Assembly: GCA_022885665.1 (NCBI GenBank) | Contig: JAGQDJ010000021.1 | Span: forward strand, 310,001 to 374,000 | Direction of reading: 5' to 3' | Source of the DNA: Triops longicaudatus | Lineage: Eukaryota > Arthropoda > Branchiopoda > Notostraca > Triopsidae | DNA: 64,000 nucleotides | Made by a program: the position numbers and the translations under genes | The notes under the pieces: generated by a model | Told to the model about the DNA's origin: nothing | The model's input: only the letters and a program-made list of their open reading frames with translations | The model's database searches: none | Shown here: piece by piece, positions 1-10,974 of the stretch | How the letters are laid out: the number at the start of each line of letters is the position of its first letter | How positions within the stretch are numbered: the first letter of the stretch is position 1

Positions 1-1390
1 GTTTGTTTTATTTCAAAACATTGATAATTCTTTATTACAAGGAATTTCACATTTTTTAATTAAAAATCGTGGAATTCTTTGGAAGTATAATGATGACAAA
101 AAAGTTCAAGGTCTCTTTCATTAAAAAAATTAATTAATTAGAGAATGTGGGTACTTCTTTTCTCGTACCTTTCGGCTTATGCTCTGCCTGTTTCATTCTC
201 CTCGCTGCTCTTTTATGGAGCGTAAAACAAAGGACTATCGCGTTTTAAGAATTCGACTTACCAAAACTTCATTTTCTCCAGATAAGATGGCACATTTCTT
301 TTCCAACTTGGTGGCATGCAAACTTAGTTCACTGGCGCGTCTTAGCAACCCTCGTTCTCGGACTGTCACTGCGGGTGCTTGCTAAAACAGCGGAAACATG
401 CGACATAACACTCATTAGTACTGCACACGTCCTCTCACTTTCGCGAAAGTATTTCATTCAAATTTCCATGGATTTGTTCTTATCAACGAACAAGAAGTTC
501 GGCATCTTCCAAGAAAACTACTACAACATCGTTTCTCACCTTATCCACCGAACACCTGTTAAGTAAACTAAAGCCACTTGCGAGTTGGTGTGCCTCCCAC
601 CTGTACACTGAGCTCCTGGGCTTAGACCACTGTTCTGTTCCCAAACCGGGTACAGTGCACCGGTGTGCGCCTAACTTACCTTGCGGGCACTGCCGGTAGC
701 ACTTCCGGCTGGCTTAATTACGGACAACTAAAAAGAGGAAGGACACACTACACCTCACAGTCGTCGTACTTCATGAAGGCTTTTAGCCTTGCTTACGCTC
801 CAGGATACTTGAACAATACTTCACATCAAAATTACGACTTCTTATTTTTATATAAAATAAAATTGCTTACATTAATATTCTTATATAAATTTTATATAAA
901 TTAATTTTTATATAAAATACTCATTAAATTTACCGTATATTACCCATGAATTTCAGTTTCGTTTAATTGATTTATTCCGATTTATTTCTAGCAATTTAAT
1001 GCTAATTAACGTGGTGTAGATCATAAAAATATTGAAAACTCATAAAATAAACACTCATGTGTTATTCGGTGCAGACTTCAACGGAAATAAGTGCAAAAAA
1101 ATGAAGACACGAAAAAAAAAAACAATGCGGCTACTGAACGGTATCGTGCCCTTTAAACCACGCCCTTTTTTGTACATTGTGTTCGAACACAAGACCATTG
1201 ATGACATTTAATGACAATATTAGACTCTCACTAGCGTCCCAAGAATGAAAGACACGTTTAATTATAAAAAGTCAACCACAAAATAATTAGGAAGGGACTT
1301 GTTTTTCCTACTTTGCTGTGAATTGTTATTAGTAAGAATTAGGAAAATCCTTCCGGATTTTCTTTTTCAATTTTTCACTGTATTTATTTA
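1..1390. other. AT-rich non-coding stretch at left edge
   Basis: I see no supportable gene here. Two short plus-strand frames (179-385 and 375-566) have no recognisable protein character and no convincing splice partners. The sequence is AT-rich, with runs of A/T near 840-960. It could be intergenic DNA or an intron or UTR of a gene lying to the left. Confidence 0.5.
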
Positions 1391-1553
1391 GTAGCATCCG
1401 GTTATAACGAACCTCTTGCTGAAAAAACAGCTAGGTATTTTCGAAGTTCGTAATATCAGACGCTTTTCTGTAAATTTTTACAAGAAACTTTAAAGCTCGT
1501 CTATTGTAGCAGACAAATTGTTGAAAAAGGGTTCGTTATAACAAAATTCTCTT
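1391..1553. mobile_element. Tigger/pogo-like MITE remnant A
   Basis: The left end (GTAGCATCCGGTTATAACGA from 1391) and the reverse complement of the right end (…TTTTGTTATAACGAACC, 1530-1553) form an imperfect terminal inverted repeat. The shared core TTATAACGAACC recurs in the other elements of this window. There is no coding capacity. Boundaries are approximate because the outermost bases have decayed. Confidence 0.45.
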
Positions 1554-1618
1554 GTTGTCTATAGCAAATTTTATTTCGACAATAGCGAGAATTTATCCAC
1601 ACTTAGTATTTTCTTCTG

Positions 1619-1777
1619 CAGTAAAATCTCGTTATAGCGAGCCTCTCGGGACATGGGCAAACTGTTCGATAGATCTGACGTTCATTATTTCAAAACGCCT
1701 TTTCTTCAAATTTGCATAATTCGGGATCTTACGACCTCTATTATAACCGACCATTCGCTATAAAAAGAGTTTTACAA
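1619..1777. mobile_element. Tigger/pogo-like MITE remnant B
   Basis: It starts CAGTAAAATCTCGTTATAGC at 1619. The right end, read in reverse complement from about 1777, is GTAAAACTCTTTTTATAGCG, so the two ends are imperfect inverted repeats. It lies 65 bp from remnant A and looks like a second copy of the same small non-autonomous family seen inside the TTC28 intron. It has no ORF. The exact right boundary is uncertain. Confidence 0.45.
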
Positions 1778-1926
1778 TTAGATTCCATAGTAATTATTTG
1801 TTTGTCTATTTTAAGCTAGAAATGTTTTTTTTTTCTTTTTTTTCTTTTCTTTTCCAAAAAGGGGCGTTTTTATATCGTAAATTAAAGCAACTCCTGGACA
1901 ATCTCTTGAGGAGTTGAAAAAGGAAG

Positions 1927-3429
1927 TCAATATTTGTGTAACCGACACCGTCTTGACCAAACGTCATAAAAGGGTATCAAGTGTACCTTTCTCTGTTCTC
2001 TCCACCATTGCTTCACCTCTGACAACTGCCAATCGCAGTCATACAAGGCCCATAATAAGGTGTGAAACGAGCTTGGGTTAATCGAGTCCTCGTTATAAAA
2101 AGTTTCCGGGTGAACGGAAGCGTAAAGAGGTGCCCCAATCTCTTGACAATCATCATTTTGAAAAATGGCTGCTTCTTGGTTCTCAAACGATTCCACCGAC
2201 GAAGTTTTCGGAATGTGGGCCTCGAGCAATTTTTGGAAAAATAATTTGGCCGTGGGAGTTTCCGTACTAGCCACGACATTCAAGCGCTGTCTCGGTAGGG
2301 GCGTAGGGGGAGGGGGAGGTAAGGGACGCGCCCTGGGTGGTTTGGGTGGGGGTAGGACAATTAATGAATCACGTTCATTGTTGGCCAGTTGGCTAAACAC
2401 CTCCGGCGGCAAACTGGCTGTTTTTGTCAGTGGATTAATTGCCAGAGACCCAGGATACGATTGACATCGGTATAACGCGCCCACAGATGGCAACACTGTC
2501 AAGTCAATGTTGACAACTGTTTCTTGTGTGCAATAGTCAATTGCTTCGTAATCGTTAAGATTCACGCTAAATGACCGCTCTAAGCTCTCGCTTTTATCCG
2601 TTTCAATGATATCTTCGCATCGGTAAGTGCTACTGAAAGGCGGAGCGTTATAAAGTTTGCTTTTGGATTTCGTAGGCACTAACCAGCGAAGTTTACGGAA
2701 CCGGCCTAGTTTCCTCTTGGGTGACCCTTGATGCAATGGTGATGAATCATGTCTAGTGTCGGAGGATACGTTCCTTTGAGGCAAAACGGGCAAACTACTT
2801 GGTAAGCTCTGAGGTCGCGGACTCGAGTTGTTATAGGATTCCGCAGCAAACGTCGCATCCGAGCAGCTTTGTGGGCGCCGTAAAACGACCACGTCCTCGT
2901 CCCGTGGCTCAAATTCAAGACCGGAGCACGAATTCCTTCGCTCTGGTAGTACAGGATGTTCGTGACCACTCGGGACGGCCAGGGACGTTGCTGAATCCCA
3001 GAACCGGCTGATCTTCCGTGATAATTTGCTATGGACCGAACGACTAGGTTGAGGTTTGTGAGTATGAGGGTAGCTGTGGTGTGTAGCAACTGAGGCTCTT
3101 ACGTGGTCGGAATCCTCTTGGGGCAAAACTCGCGTCAGGTCTCCCGCGGAATAGGATGGGGCAATTTTTCGCTTATAGCGTTTGTTATTCAAAGTGCGCG
3201 AATGTATTTCTTGCATCTCGCCGTCGACTTCCAGAATGCCTAATGAAGGCGCGGGAGGGATGTGGGGTCGCTTGTCGTGACCCAGAAACTTGGCTGGGAG
3301 AATGAGACGATTTTTCACACTCTTTTTCCATTTTTTGAAATTGGGTGGCGAGATGCGAGCTTTCCACGATGAGATCGATGCTACGGTGGAAGACGATTGA
3401 CTCGTCGATAACGTGAAACCCGTTGCCAT
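1927..3429 (-). CDS. Unrecognised single-exon proline-rich basic protein (500 aa)
   Basis: This is one uninterrupted minus-strand reading frame of 500 residues. I chose the ATG at 3429: it has G at -3 and G at +4, and an in-frame TAG lies 33 nt upstream. The in-frame TTG at 3435 is not needed. The N-terminal 100 residues are basic and serine-rich. The middle is low-complexity with many Ser/Pro/Arg motifs. Around residues 365-385 there is a dense proline tract (PPPKPPRARPLPPPPP) of the type bound by SH3 or WW domains. The last ~50 residues (…FHTLLWALYDCDWQLSEVKQWW…) are compact and aromatic, loosely like a UBA-type helical bundle. I do not recognise the family. An adaptor role is only an inference from the proline tract. 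It could also be the large last exon of a gene with non-coding 5' exons. Confidence 0.6.
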   Translation of the reverse strand: MATGFTLSTSQSSSTVASISSWKARISPPNFKKWKKSVKNRLILPAKFLGHDKRPHIPPAPSLGILEVDGEMQEIHSRTLNNKRYKRKIAPSYSAGDLTRVLPQEDSDHVRASVATHHSYPHTHKPQPSRSVHSKLSRKISRFWDSATSLAVPSGHEHPVLPERRNSCSGLEFEPRDEDVVVLRRPQSCSDATFAAESYNNSSPRPQSLPSSLPVLPQRNVSSDTRHDSSPLHQGSPKRKLGRFRKLRWLVPTKSKSKLYNAPPFSSTYRCEDIIETDKSESLERSFSVNLNDYEAIDYCTQETVVNIDLTVLPSVGALYRCQSYPGSLAINPLTKTASLPPEVFSQLANNERDSLIVLPPPKPPRARPLPPPPPTPLPRQRLNVVASTETPTAKLFFQKLLEAHIPKTSSVESFENQEAAIFQNDDCQEIGAPLYASVHPETFYNEDSINPSSFHTLLWALYDCDWQLSEVKQWWREQRKVHLIPFYDVWSRRCRLHKY

Positions 3430-3868
3430 TGCCAAAAGAAACCTTCGATCACACTCCTAGCGCTGTTAACACTTGATTTTTTAGTACTATCACATATTAT
3501 AGTGTTATTTTTTGGAAGTTAAAACGCACTAAGTAGAAAACTCCTTACGCGGCACATTTTTACATACTAACTATAGAATCCAGAACTTCGGTTGTGTAAA
3601 CTTCCCTCCGCACTGAACAATATAAGCATACGTGCCACGTCTGGTCCGATGTGTGAGTAATACAGGTGTTGCAGGTGTAGTTTGGCCTCGTCAAATAAGT
3701 ACAATGTACTCAGATAAAATGAGAGTTCATGCACAGTAATTAATCGTTACTGCGAAGCGCTTAACTTAAGAATCCACACGTCTTAACCTACGCGATATTT
3801 AAGGCAAACTAAGAATTCCAAGAGGATTTTTGGTTTCTTATAGCGACACGTGTATAAGGTTAAAAAGA

Positions 3869-6412
3869 CTATTCAATACAGTAATAGGACATACCCTTCT
3901 AAAAAAACGCAGGTGTGCATAGCTATAGGCCACAGGATTGTTAAGGAGGAGAAAAAATTCGTACTTCATTTCACGCATTTGACTTATTGAAAAGAGGACA
4001 TCATTAATAACGAGTTCCTTAGGTCTCAAAGGTCCTAACTTGTGAGACAACACAAAAGAACAGGAATGTAACGCATCCTTTTGGAAGGGAAACGGATCAA
4101 AACAACTGCAGCCGTTTTGGGTTATCACATGTCAATGCAACTTACCAAGGTTTCGTCGCTCCAGAAGGCTTCCTCAACACCGGTAAGCCGATAAATTTCT
4201 TCGCCCAAATAGAGTTTTTCGGCTTCTAATTTGGCTATAGTCTGTTCTTTCTCTTTGATAATCTGGACCGGAAAAAGAAATACAAAGTAGGCATGACAAG
4301 GCTGATAGGTATTCTGTAGGATAGTGAAAGCACATTTTCCGGACACCTATTCTTTAAATTTCTTACATGAAAAAGAAACAGGAAACATGTTTCATTCAAA
4401 ATCAAATGCTGTTCAGTGGACGTTACGGGTACTTTTAAGAGAGAATTTACCTTTGAATTTCAAACATTATATATGAACGAAAGCAACTCCGGTGTGCCAA
4501 ACGCACTTATAGCGAAATTACGTGGTAATTTGTTCTCGCAATTTCACGTTAACTAATTGGTAGGATTCTTCTCGGTAAGGTAGCTTATTGCCAGTTGCAC
4601 GGAGAGATTTTGCAAACCATTTTATAAAGAGAGCTAAATAGTTTGCACAAAAATTTTAAAGGTAAGCTCTTGTCTCCATTTTTGAAAGTGACCTGAAGAG
4701 CATTAAGAAACGTTTTTTCAATTATTCGTTTTTGGTAACTTTAGGATTTATAAATTCTTTCTATATTACCACGCATTTGTTTTATTATTATTATTTTATT
4801 TTTATTTTATTGTCATTATTATTATTATTATTTTAATTGAAAGTCGAGTGAGCCATTTCGGAGTCCTTGCATTTAAATACGAACTTGAGTCAAATTGCTT
4901 TCAGGGATAATAACGAAAGACGGCTTATACGGCTTTAGACAATCCTGTATTAATATTATTTTAAGAAATAAATGCTTCAAACAAAGGGAAATATTTGAGT
5001 CCGACAGAAATGCAAACGATTTGAGCTGAAGTTCGAAAATTAATGAAAACAATTTTCTGCAAAAAGCTAACCAGAAAACATTCACAAATGAAAGCGTAAT
5101 TTTACCACCAGGAAAGTAGGGTGAACTACTTTAAGTCGGTATTATCTCTTTTTGTTACATGCATACCTTACATTCTTTTTTTTTTTTTTGCTAGCCATCG
5201 GTTTCGTCTGTTGGTAAAAATATCGTGTTACCGTTCAAAAACGTAATTATTGTAGTAACGCAGTGTAAGTATGTACAAAGTTCATTTGTTATAATTTTTG
5301 TCCAAGTTGCCCTGCGTCTTCATTGTCCCATTTCTGCTTTTCATTTTTTCGTCACTTCGGATATAATATGGAGGATGTTGAAAACGAGTTCTCGCATTCG
5401 ATTGAAGTCAAGGTCAGCTTGTGACAAAGTAGTCTTTTTAGTTGTTTACTTTTAATGAACTGCCCAAAGCTACTCCGGTGTAACTCTCTTACTCTTATCG
5501 ACGAAAGCGAAAGCCAGAAAAGATATTCTTTTGAACTAGTACTGTCGCAAAAAAGGCACTATAAATCTTTAACATTAAATAATAAAAAAAGACTTAAGAG
5601 CATGTGAAGTGTAACACGATACGTACCTCTTCCTTGGCTTTGACCGATTGCTCGAGTTTCCGAATTTCATGTTGCTCGCGAACCTCTTGTCGGTGCGCAT
5701 TTTGTGCCAATCGGTTGACATACCGTTCAGCGTCCCGCTTGATAAGCTGTACATTCCGTTTCAGCGTCTTTTCCTCCAGATTCTTCTTCAACAACGTGGA
5801 CTCCAGCAGTGTTTTCTCCTCGCTCAAGCGTCTAACACGAGCCTGGAGCCGTTCCGTTTCCAGCGACAGCTTCGTCAAGTTACTCTGCCTCTGTTTTTGC
5901 CATTGCGATTCTTGGTCCTGCAAAGCACTACGAACAGCTAGCTCTTTCTCAAATTGGAGCCATTCTTTCATCCTTTTCACCTCCTTTTCACTCTTGCCAT
6001 TATTTTGCACCGCGCCCTCCTGAATCTTATTAATGCCCGGCAATGATCTGGCATGACTTAACACTTTGCACGATTGTGATTTCGACCCTGAATCGGCGAT
6101 CTTGGGGTGTTCAGTTTGAAACACGCTCACGCTCCTTTGTACTTTCCTTTTTTCCCAAGTTTTGCGCGATTTACATTGTTCTTGCTCCACAACACTCACT
6201 CGGCGGATTTTGGCACTGGTTACCTCACTAAGTAAAGCTGCGTAATCTCCATTAGTGACGTTTAGTCCCTGAACTTCCGCGTTTGAAAGGGTTTCGCTCC
6301 ATTCGTCAATAAATCCGAAGGCTTCGTCAATCACAGACTCTTCATGCTGAGCGAAGGACTTGTCCGCCCGTTCCATTGGACTCTTTTCTCGCACAGGTGC
6401 TTCCGCCTCCAT
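3869..6412 (-). CDS. Unrecognised coiled-coil protein (about 310 aa; 3' end tentative)
   Basis: Exons on the minus strand are 6412-5627 (262 codons), 4262-4146 (39 codons) and, tentatively, 3898-3869 (9 codons plus TAG). The start ATG at 6412 has A at -3 and G at +4; the frame is open further upstream but only through a GTG. The junctions are AAGGAAGAG|GTACGT, …CAG|ATTATC and ACCTTG|GTAAGT, all phase 0. The last acceptor (TTTTTTTAG|AAG) is plausible but rests on few codons. Residues ~1-120 are acidic then Ser/Lys-rich. From ~150 to 300 the chain is a long Glu/Lys/Arg/Leu heptad-type helix (for example LQARVRRLSEEKTLLEST and IKEKEQTIAKLEAEKLYL), so a dimeric coiled coil is likely. No catalytic motif is visible and I do not recognise the family. 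A structural or scaffold role is a guess. Confidence 0.55.
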
Positions 6413-8933
6413 TTCCACTGCATGACGCTCAACACTGAAGTACACAAAAACTCTTTCGATATCCCACCAAACTTAAGTCCGGTTAGAGAAGTTTGCTTCG
6501 TTGTCCGCAGCGCAGCACGAACCGAGCCTGACAGACACTCTCGGAGATGGACAACATCGTTAACACTGGTTAGAAGAGTTGCAGAAGACCACTGGCGTTC
6601 TCAGGTTCCACTCTTGGGCCATTACGACGCTAAATCTCCGACTCTTCCTTCCCTAATACGGCTCAAGGCCCCCACTAACACAAACGGAAGATCCTATTAA
6701 AAAATAAAAAGCCGCACGTGGTCCGGCATAGGTAATGAGTGACGGAAGAAGGTTTCACTAAGTAACGAAAGGGTTATGCATAAATGCTGCTCGCACACTT
6801 TCTAAAATCCCTTAGCTTGATTACAAACAGCACAACTTTGGGAATAATCAGTATTCAAATTTAAGAACAAACACCTCTGCCTTCAATACCTGCTTAAAAC
6901 TACCATGATTTACTACCTAATCCAATCATGTGATTGGAGCTTCACCAACTCAACTTTCTATTCTTTCCTCTGAAGTAAGAACGCAAGTATACGCTGACAG
7001 CTGTCAGTAGATTAATCAAGTGCATTTTCACTTGTATGTATTTTCAAAAGAGGGGTGAATCTTTTCCATGGCACCAACTTAAGAATAGCCATAAGATGTC
7101 CACAGCATAAATGCAGAAATTCTTAATTTCACAGACTGAAGCAGTTGTGTTTGGGTTATGTCCAAGTTTCTCCCATGCGCGGATTCCTTGTATACACAAC
7201 AACATGTAATCCCTTACTTTTGGCTTACCCCGGATTGGATACAATAGTATATGTTACCATAAGACAACTCAGGCTTTATCCACTTCGCAAACAAACCCTT
7301 CACAAAAAAACACAATTATGAGATTTTGCCTAAGGATCCACGTCAACGACTGAATGGATTACGAGTATTCGACATTCTTCTAAACTGCATCTTATTTGTA
7401 TGCAAGGCATCGTGCCAGGTTTTCTTGACTAAAAAGAAAAGGGCAAGGCTTGATTTTTTAGGGCTTATCTCTTTTAGTCCCCGTCCCATTTTCTCAATAT
7501 GCGTACTGTCTACAGTGCTATTACCTTTTTTATAGACCACGCATTACATGAAGGACGTTCCCGTGGCAAATAACACTAAGTAGCTGGAAATCTAGCACGC
7601 AACTGAAAACCTTTACTACTTTTAGGAGCTGCCAATTAGTAGAAATTTAAAGTCCACCATAAACTGTTCTATAAGGAAGAGATACAAACACGTCCGGTAT
7701 GTAATACCTTGTTCGTTTCTTAATACAAATCACGTGAAGAAACCTTACGAGAGCAGCAAGCCTTTGTTCTTTTTTGGGTCCGATTTCCTCGATCTCGTAG
7801 AACTACGATGAAAAGGTCGAAGTAACAACAAATGAGTGTGAAAATTAACCATATTTTAAGCCTCTTAGGCTGATTTTCTTGCCTGGAAAGAGACAGTTAA
7901 AAGAAGACCGGATGTGCGGTAGCTCTTTGAAAAGCAACACCCAAATTCTCCTGTGGGTAATGCCACAAAACCGACCCGCAGTGAATCAGACGAGCGGTGG
8001 ACTTTGCGGAAACGGTGAAGGCAGTATTCTCCTTGACACATCCACGTGACATTCGCTAATAAAAACCCAGGAAAAGGAAGAAAGAAGACGTTCAATTAAA
8101 GGGGTCATTGATAAGAGGTGAAATAGCTGTCTTCACGACTAATGTAACAAAGTAGTTGGAGGGTCTCTCAACAAAAGTTTCGTAACAAGGCGGGACTCAT
8201 TCTTTCCGGTACCTACTGTTTTCCACTTAACTGCCCCCCTATATCCACAAAAACTAGCCCCCCGAAGGTAAAAGGTCTCGAGGTGTGTGCGCCCTTTCCT
8301 TGTCCAAGTAAAAGTTCGATGCTGGGTGCTGAAAGAATGTCGACTTTTCGCTCGAGGCTTTGATGCAGTTTTTCTTCACAACAGCATCTCTCTCGGAGGC
8401 ATATACAGGGCTAACTAGAATACTATACCTAGACCAGGCAGCTTAACCACGTCTAAAAACATGGTAACTAATTTTTGTTATCAAAGCATTGTGACCAATT
8501 ATCCAAAAACTTCGTAGAAGCTCGATGATCAACGAAGTTAACACCGGAAAAATTTCAATGACGTAAATTAATAAAAACTTACCCATTTTTGTCATGCGTT
8601 GTGACAGGGACAAACTAAAAATGAGAAGGTCACAAAACTAACTAACACGAAGTGAAATATTGTAAGCTGGTGTTGTTCTTATCCACTCGTAAACGACATC
8701 CTTGGGACTACACATTGGCACACGTGAGACCATAGGACGGGAAAAAATGAGTAGAGTGCGCGGGGCACAGTAGAAAGTGGTGTTTTCTATCGCGCAGTTT
8801 TAACAATCGTACCTGTTTCACGATACGATTGTCAGTGGAAAAACACCTAAGGAGATTTTTGCCTTCATCCTTCATGGTCTTAAATTACGCTCGTTGAATA
8901 AGTTTGCCTGAAGCGTACAAAATGTTCAGGGAG
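6413..8933. other. Intergenic region, no gene seen
   Basis: This lies between the start of the coiled-coil gene and the polyadenylation signal of ACADS. Several frames of 60-120 codons occur on both strands, but none shows domain character, repeated codon bias or linked splice sites. The first few hundred bases should hold the promoter of the coiled-coil gene; I could not pick out a TATA box or other core element with confidence. Confidence 0.5.
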
Positions 8934-8939
8934 TTTATT
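8934..8939 (-). terminator. ACADS polyadenylation signal
   Basis: AATAAA on the minus strand, 136 nt downstream of the ACADS stop codon. It is the only canonical hexamer close behind the stop. Confidence 0.6.
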
Positions 8940-9074
8940 ATGTCTTATTATACATGTTATTAATTCTAATTGCATTGATAGATGGGGTTTTCTCCCAATC
9001 ACGTTCAGATTAACACGTCTAGTTCAGTAAAACGTAAAAGGGAGGATTCTGTAATTGAAAATAGGTTATTCTCT

Positions 9075-10899
9075 TTATGCCGAATATTCTTTCAACACAT
9101 TGCCGGCAATGACCAATCTTTGAATTTCGGAGGTTCCTTCGTAGATTTCGGTAATACGGGCGTCTCTGTAGTGTCGTTCGGCGGGCATGTCGCTGACGTA
9201 ACCCATACCGCCCAAGATTTGAATGCTCTGATGAGAAACGAAAGTAGCAGCTTCGGATGCGGCAAGTTTGGCCATGGCAGCTTCCTGTTTTTCATAATGT
9301 GAAATTTTTGATTCTGTAAGATACCGAGCTATTGTGCAGAGGAATTTAATTACCTTCGTGTAAGGTTTCCCAGCGTCTTTCAAAACAGCTGCACGCCATG
9401 TGAGCAAGCGAGCGGACTCCACGCGAACAGCCATGTCAGCGATTTTCGTCTACATTCAAGGCTGTCAAATATATGTGGGCTATACACACGAAAGTTTTTA
9501 TACCTGAATAGCTTGAAGTTTGGCAATAGGTGCCCCAAACGCGTTACGTTTAGTGGCATAATCAACGGCACAATCTAAGGCGGCTTGAGCAATACCTAAG
9601 GCTTGGGAAGCAATACCGATTCGGCCAGCATCTACAGCACAATTCGACCGTAAGCCATATAACGAGAGAGTAACATAACGTTACCTAGTGTCGTCATGGC
9701 AATTTTGAAGCCCAGCCCAGGGGTGCCTAGCAAATTGCTTTCCTGAATCTCGCAATCCTCCATAATTAGGTTGCATGTCGAAGATCCGCGGATTCCAAGT
9801 TTATCTTCCTTTTTGCCCAGCGACAAACCTACAAAGGTTAACAAATAAATCCAATTAAATGAATTAAAATGACTTTAACTGTTTTTGACTAACAACGTTG
9901 GCTATTGACATACCGGCTGTAGGTTTTGGTACCAAAAAGGCTGAGATTCCTTTGTGCTTTTTGCTCTTGTCAGTTGTTGCGAAGACCACGGCTGCTTCAG
10001 CTTCGTATCCGTTTGTGATCCAAGCCTTGGTTCCGTTTAAACGCCACGAACCATCTTGGGCCTGAGCAGTGGTCGACGCAGCACCAGCGTCACTTCCGTT
10101 GCCTTGAGACCAAAAAAATATCGAACACTCAGCTGAAATTTGACTTTGACAGCGAAATACGTTTACCAGGTTCACTGAGCGCAAAACATCCCACGCGATC
10201 TCCGGAGGTGAACGGGTGAATAAATTTCTCGTGCTGTGCTTTATTACCATACTTGAGAATGGGTCCCAGGTACAACGAATTGTTCACGCTCATGATAACT
10301 CCAGTTGATGCACAACCACTAAAAACATAAAATAGTTACAAATAAATAAAATGAAATAAATAAGAAAAAACAAGTCGTGTTTTTTTTTTAAATTCTCTTT
10401 TTTCAAGAGGCGAATGGAAACGGTGGTGTTTACCGTGAAATTTCTTCCATCGCAATAGCGTAGGCTAAGTAGTCCAAGCCTGATCCCCCTAAGGATTCTG
10501 GGACTTCTATAGCTAAAAGGCCCATTTCTCCCATTTTTTTAACCTATATTTTAGACCGCATTAAGGGTAATTACATAATGTTGATCTACTCAGACCTGAT
10601 CTTTGGGAAACAAATGTTCCTTGTCTATTTTCGCAGCAATAGGTTTCAGCTCTTCTTCTGCGAAATCGCGACAAGTCTTTCGCAGCATCTCATGAGTTTC
10701 TGGCAAGGATACAAGTCCGGAGAGGCTGCGTGAATTTATCCCATGACAACAGTTTACTGAAGAAATCTGTCGGGACCTCAAAGTTCGCCCTGTGTAATTT
10801 TCCGAATACAATGGAAAGTTTATTATTTAAAAGGCATGAAAATCTATTCTACAATTTAGATCTGAAATACAAACCTAAATTTACTGCCAAACTTCTCAT
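9075..10899 (-). CDS. ACADS: Short-chain acyl-CoA dehydrogenase, mitochondrial
   Basis: This flavoprotein catalyses the first, FAD-dependent α,β-dehydrogenation of short acyl-CoAs (butyryl-CoA) in the mitochondrial matrix and passes electrons to ETF. Nine exons: 10899-10875, 10789-10596, 10543-10434, 10318-10167, 10102-9914, 9828-9685, 9631-9504, 9449-9354 and 9284-9075; 415 aa, against 412 in human. All junctions are GT-AG with matching phase. The first donor behind DKEHLFPKDQ is a weak GTCTGA. Exon 1 is only 25 nt; joined to exon 2 it gives a basic, Ser/Arg-rich presequence without acidic residues, typical of matrix import. Visible motifs are the N-terminal LPETHEMLRKTCRDFAEEEL, the flavin/substrate loop FALSEPGNGSDAGA, and IYEGTSEIQRL, in which Glu395 is the expected catalytic base. 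The last intron (9285-9353) is 69 nt and stop-free, see findings. Confidence 0.95.
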
Positions 10900-10960
10900 G
10901 GTTATTTCTGTTTGGTGTCCGTCGTCAGCAAACCTTTCCTTTCCGCCTAAGCTCCTTGCA

Positions 10961-10974
10961 CCACTAGATGGCAG
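10961..10974 (+). promoter_or_regulatory. CTCF-type binding motif beside the ACADS start
   Basis: CCACTAGATGGCAG fits the core CTCF consensus CCASYAGRKGGCRS at every position. It lies 62 bp upstream of the ACADS start codon, on the opposite strand. Whether it is bound is not shown by sequence. Confidence 0.45.

Noticed and set aside
179..566. Two short plus-strand frames at the left edge
   Set aside because: Short, no domain character, no splice context; consistent with chance.
3430..3435. TTG upstream of the 500-aa frame as start
   Set aside because: A well-placed ATG lies two codons downstream; eukaryotic TTG starts are rare.
9075..9434. Continuous frame across the last two ACADS exons, suggesting one exon
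   Set aside because: The 23 extra residues are absent from the family and are bounded by good GT and AG sites, so a 69-nt intron is more likely.
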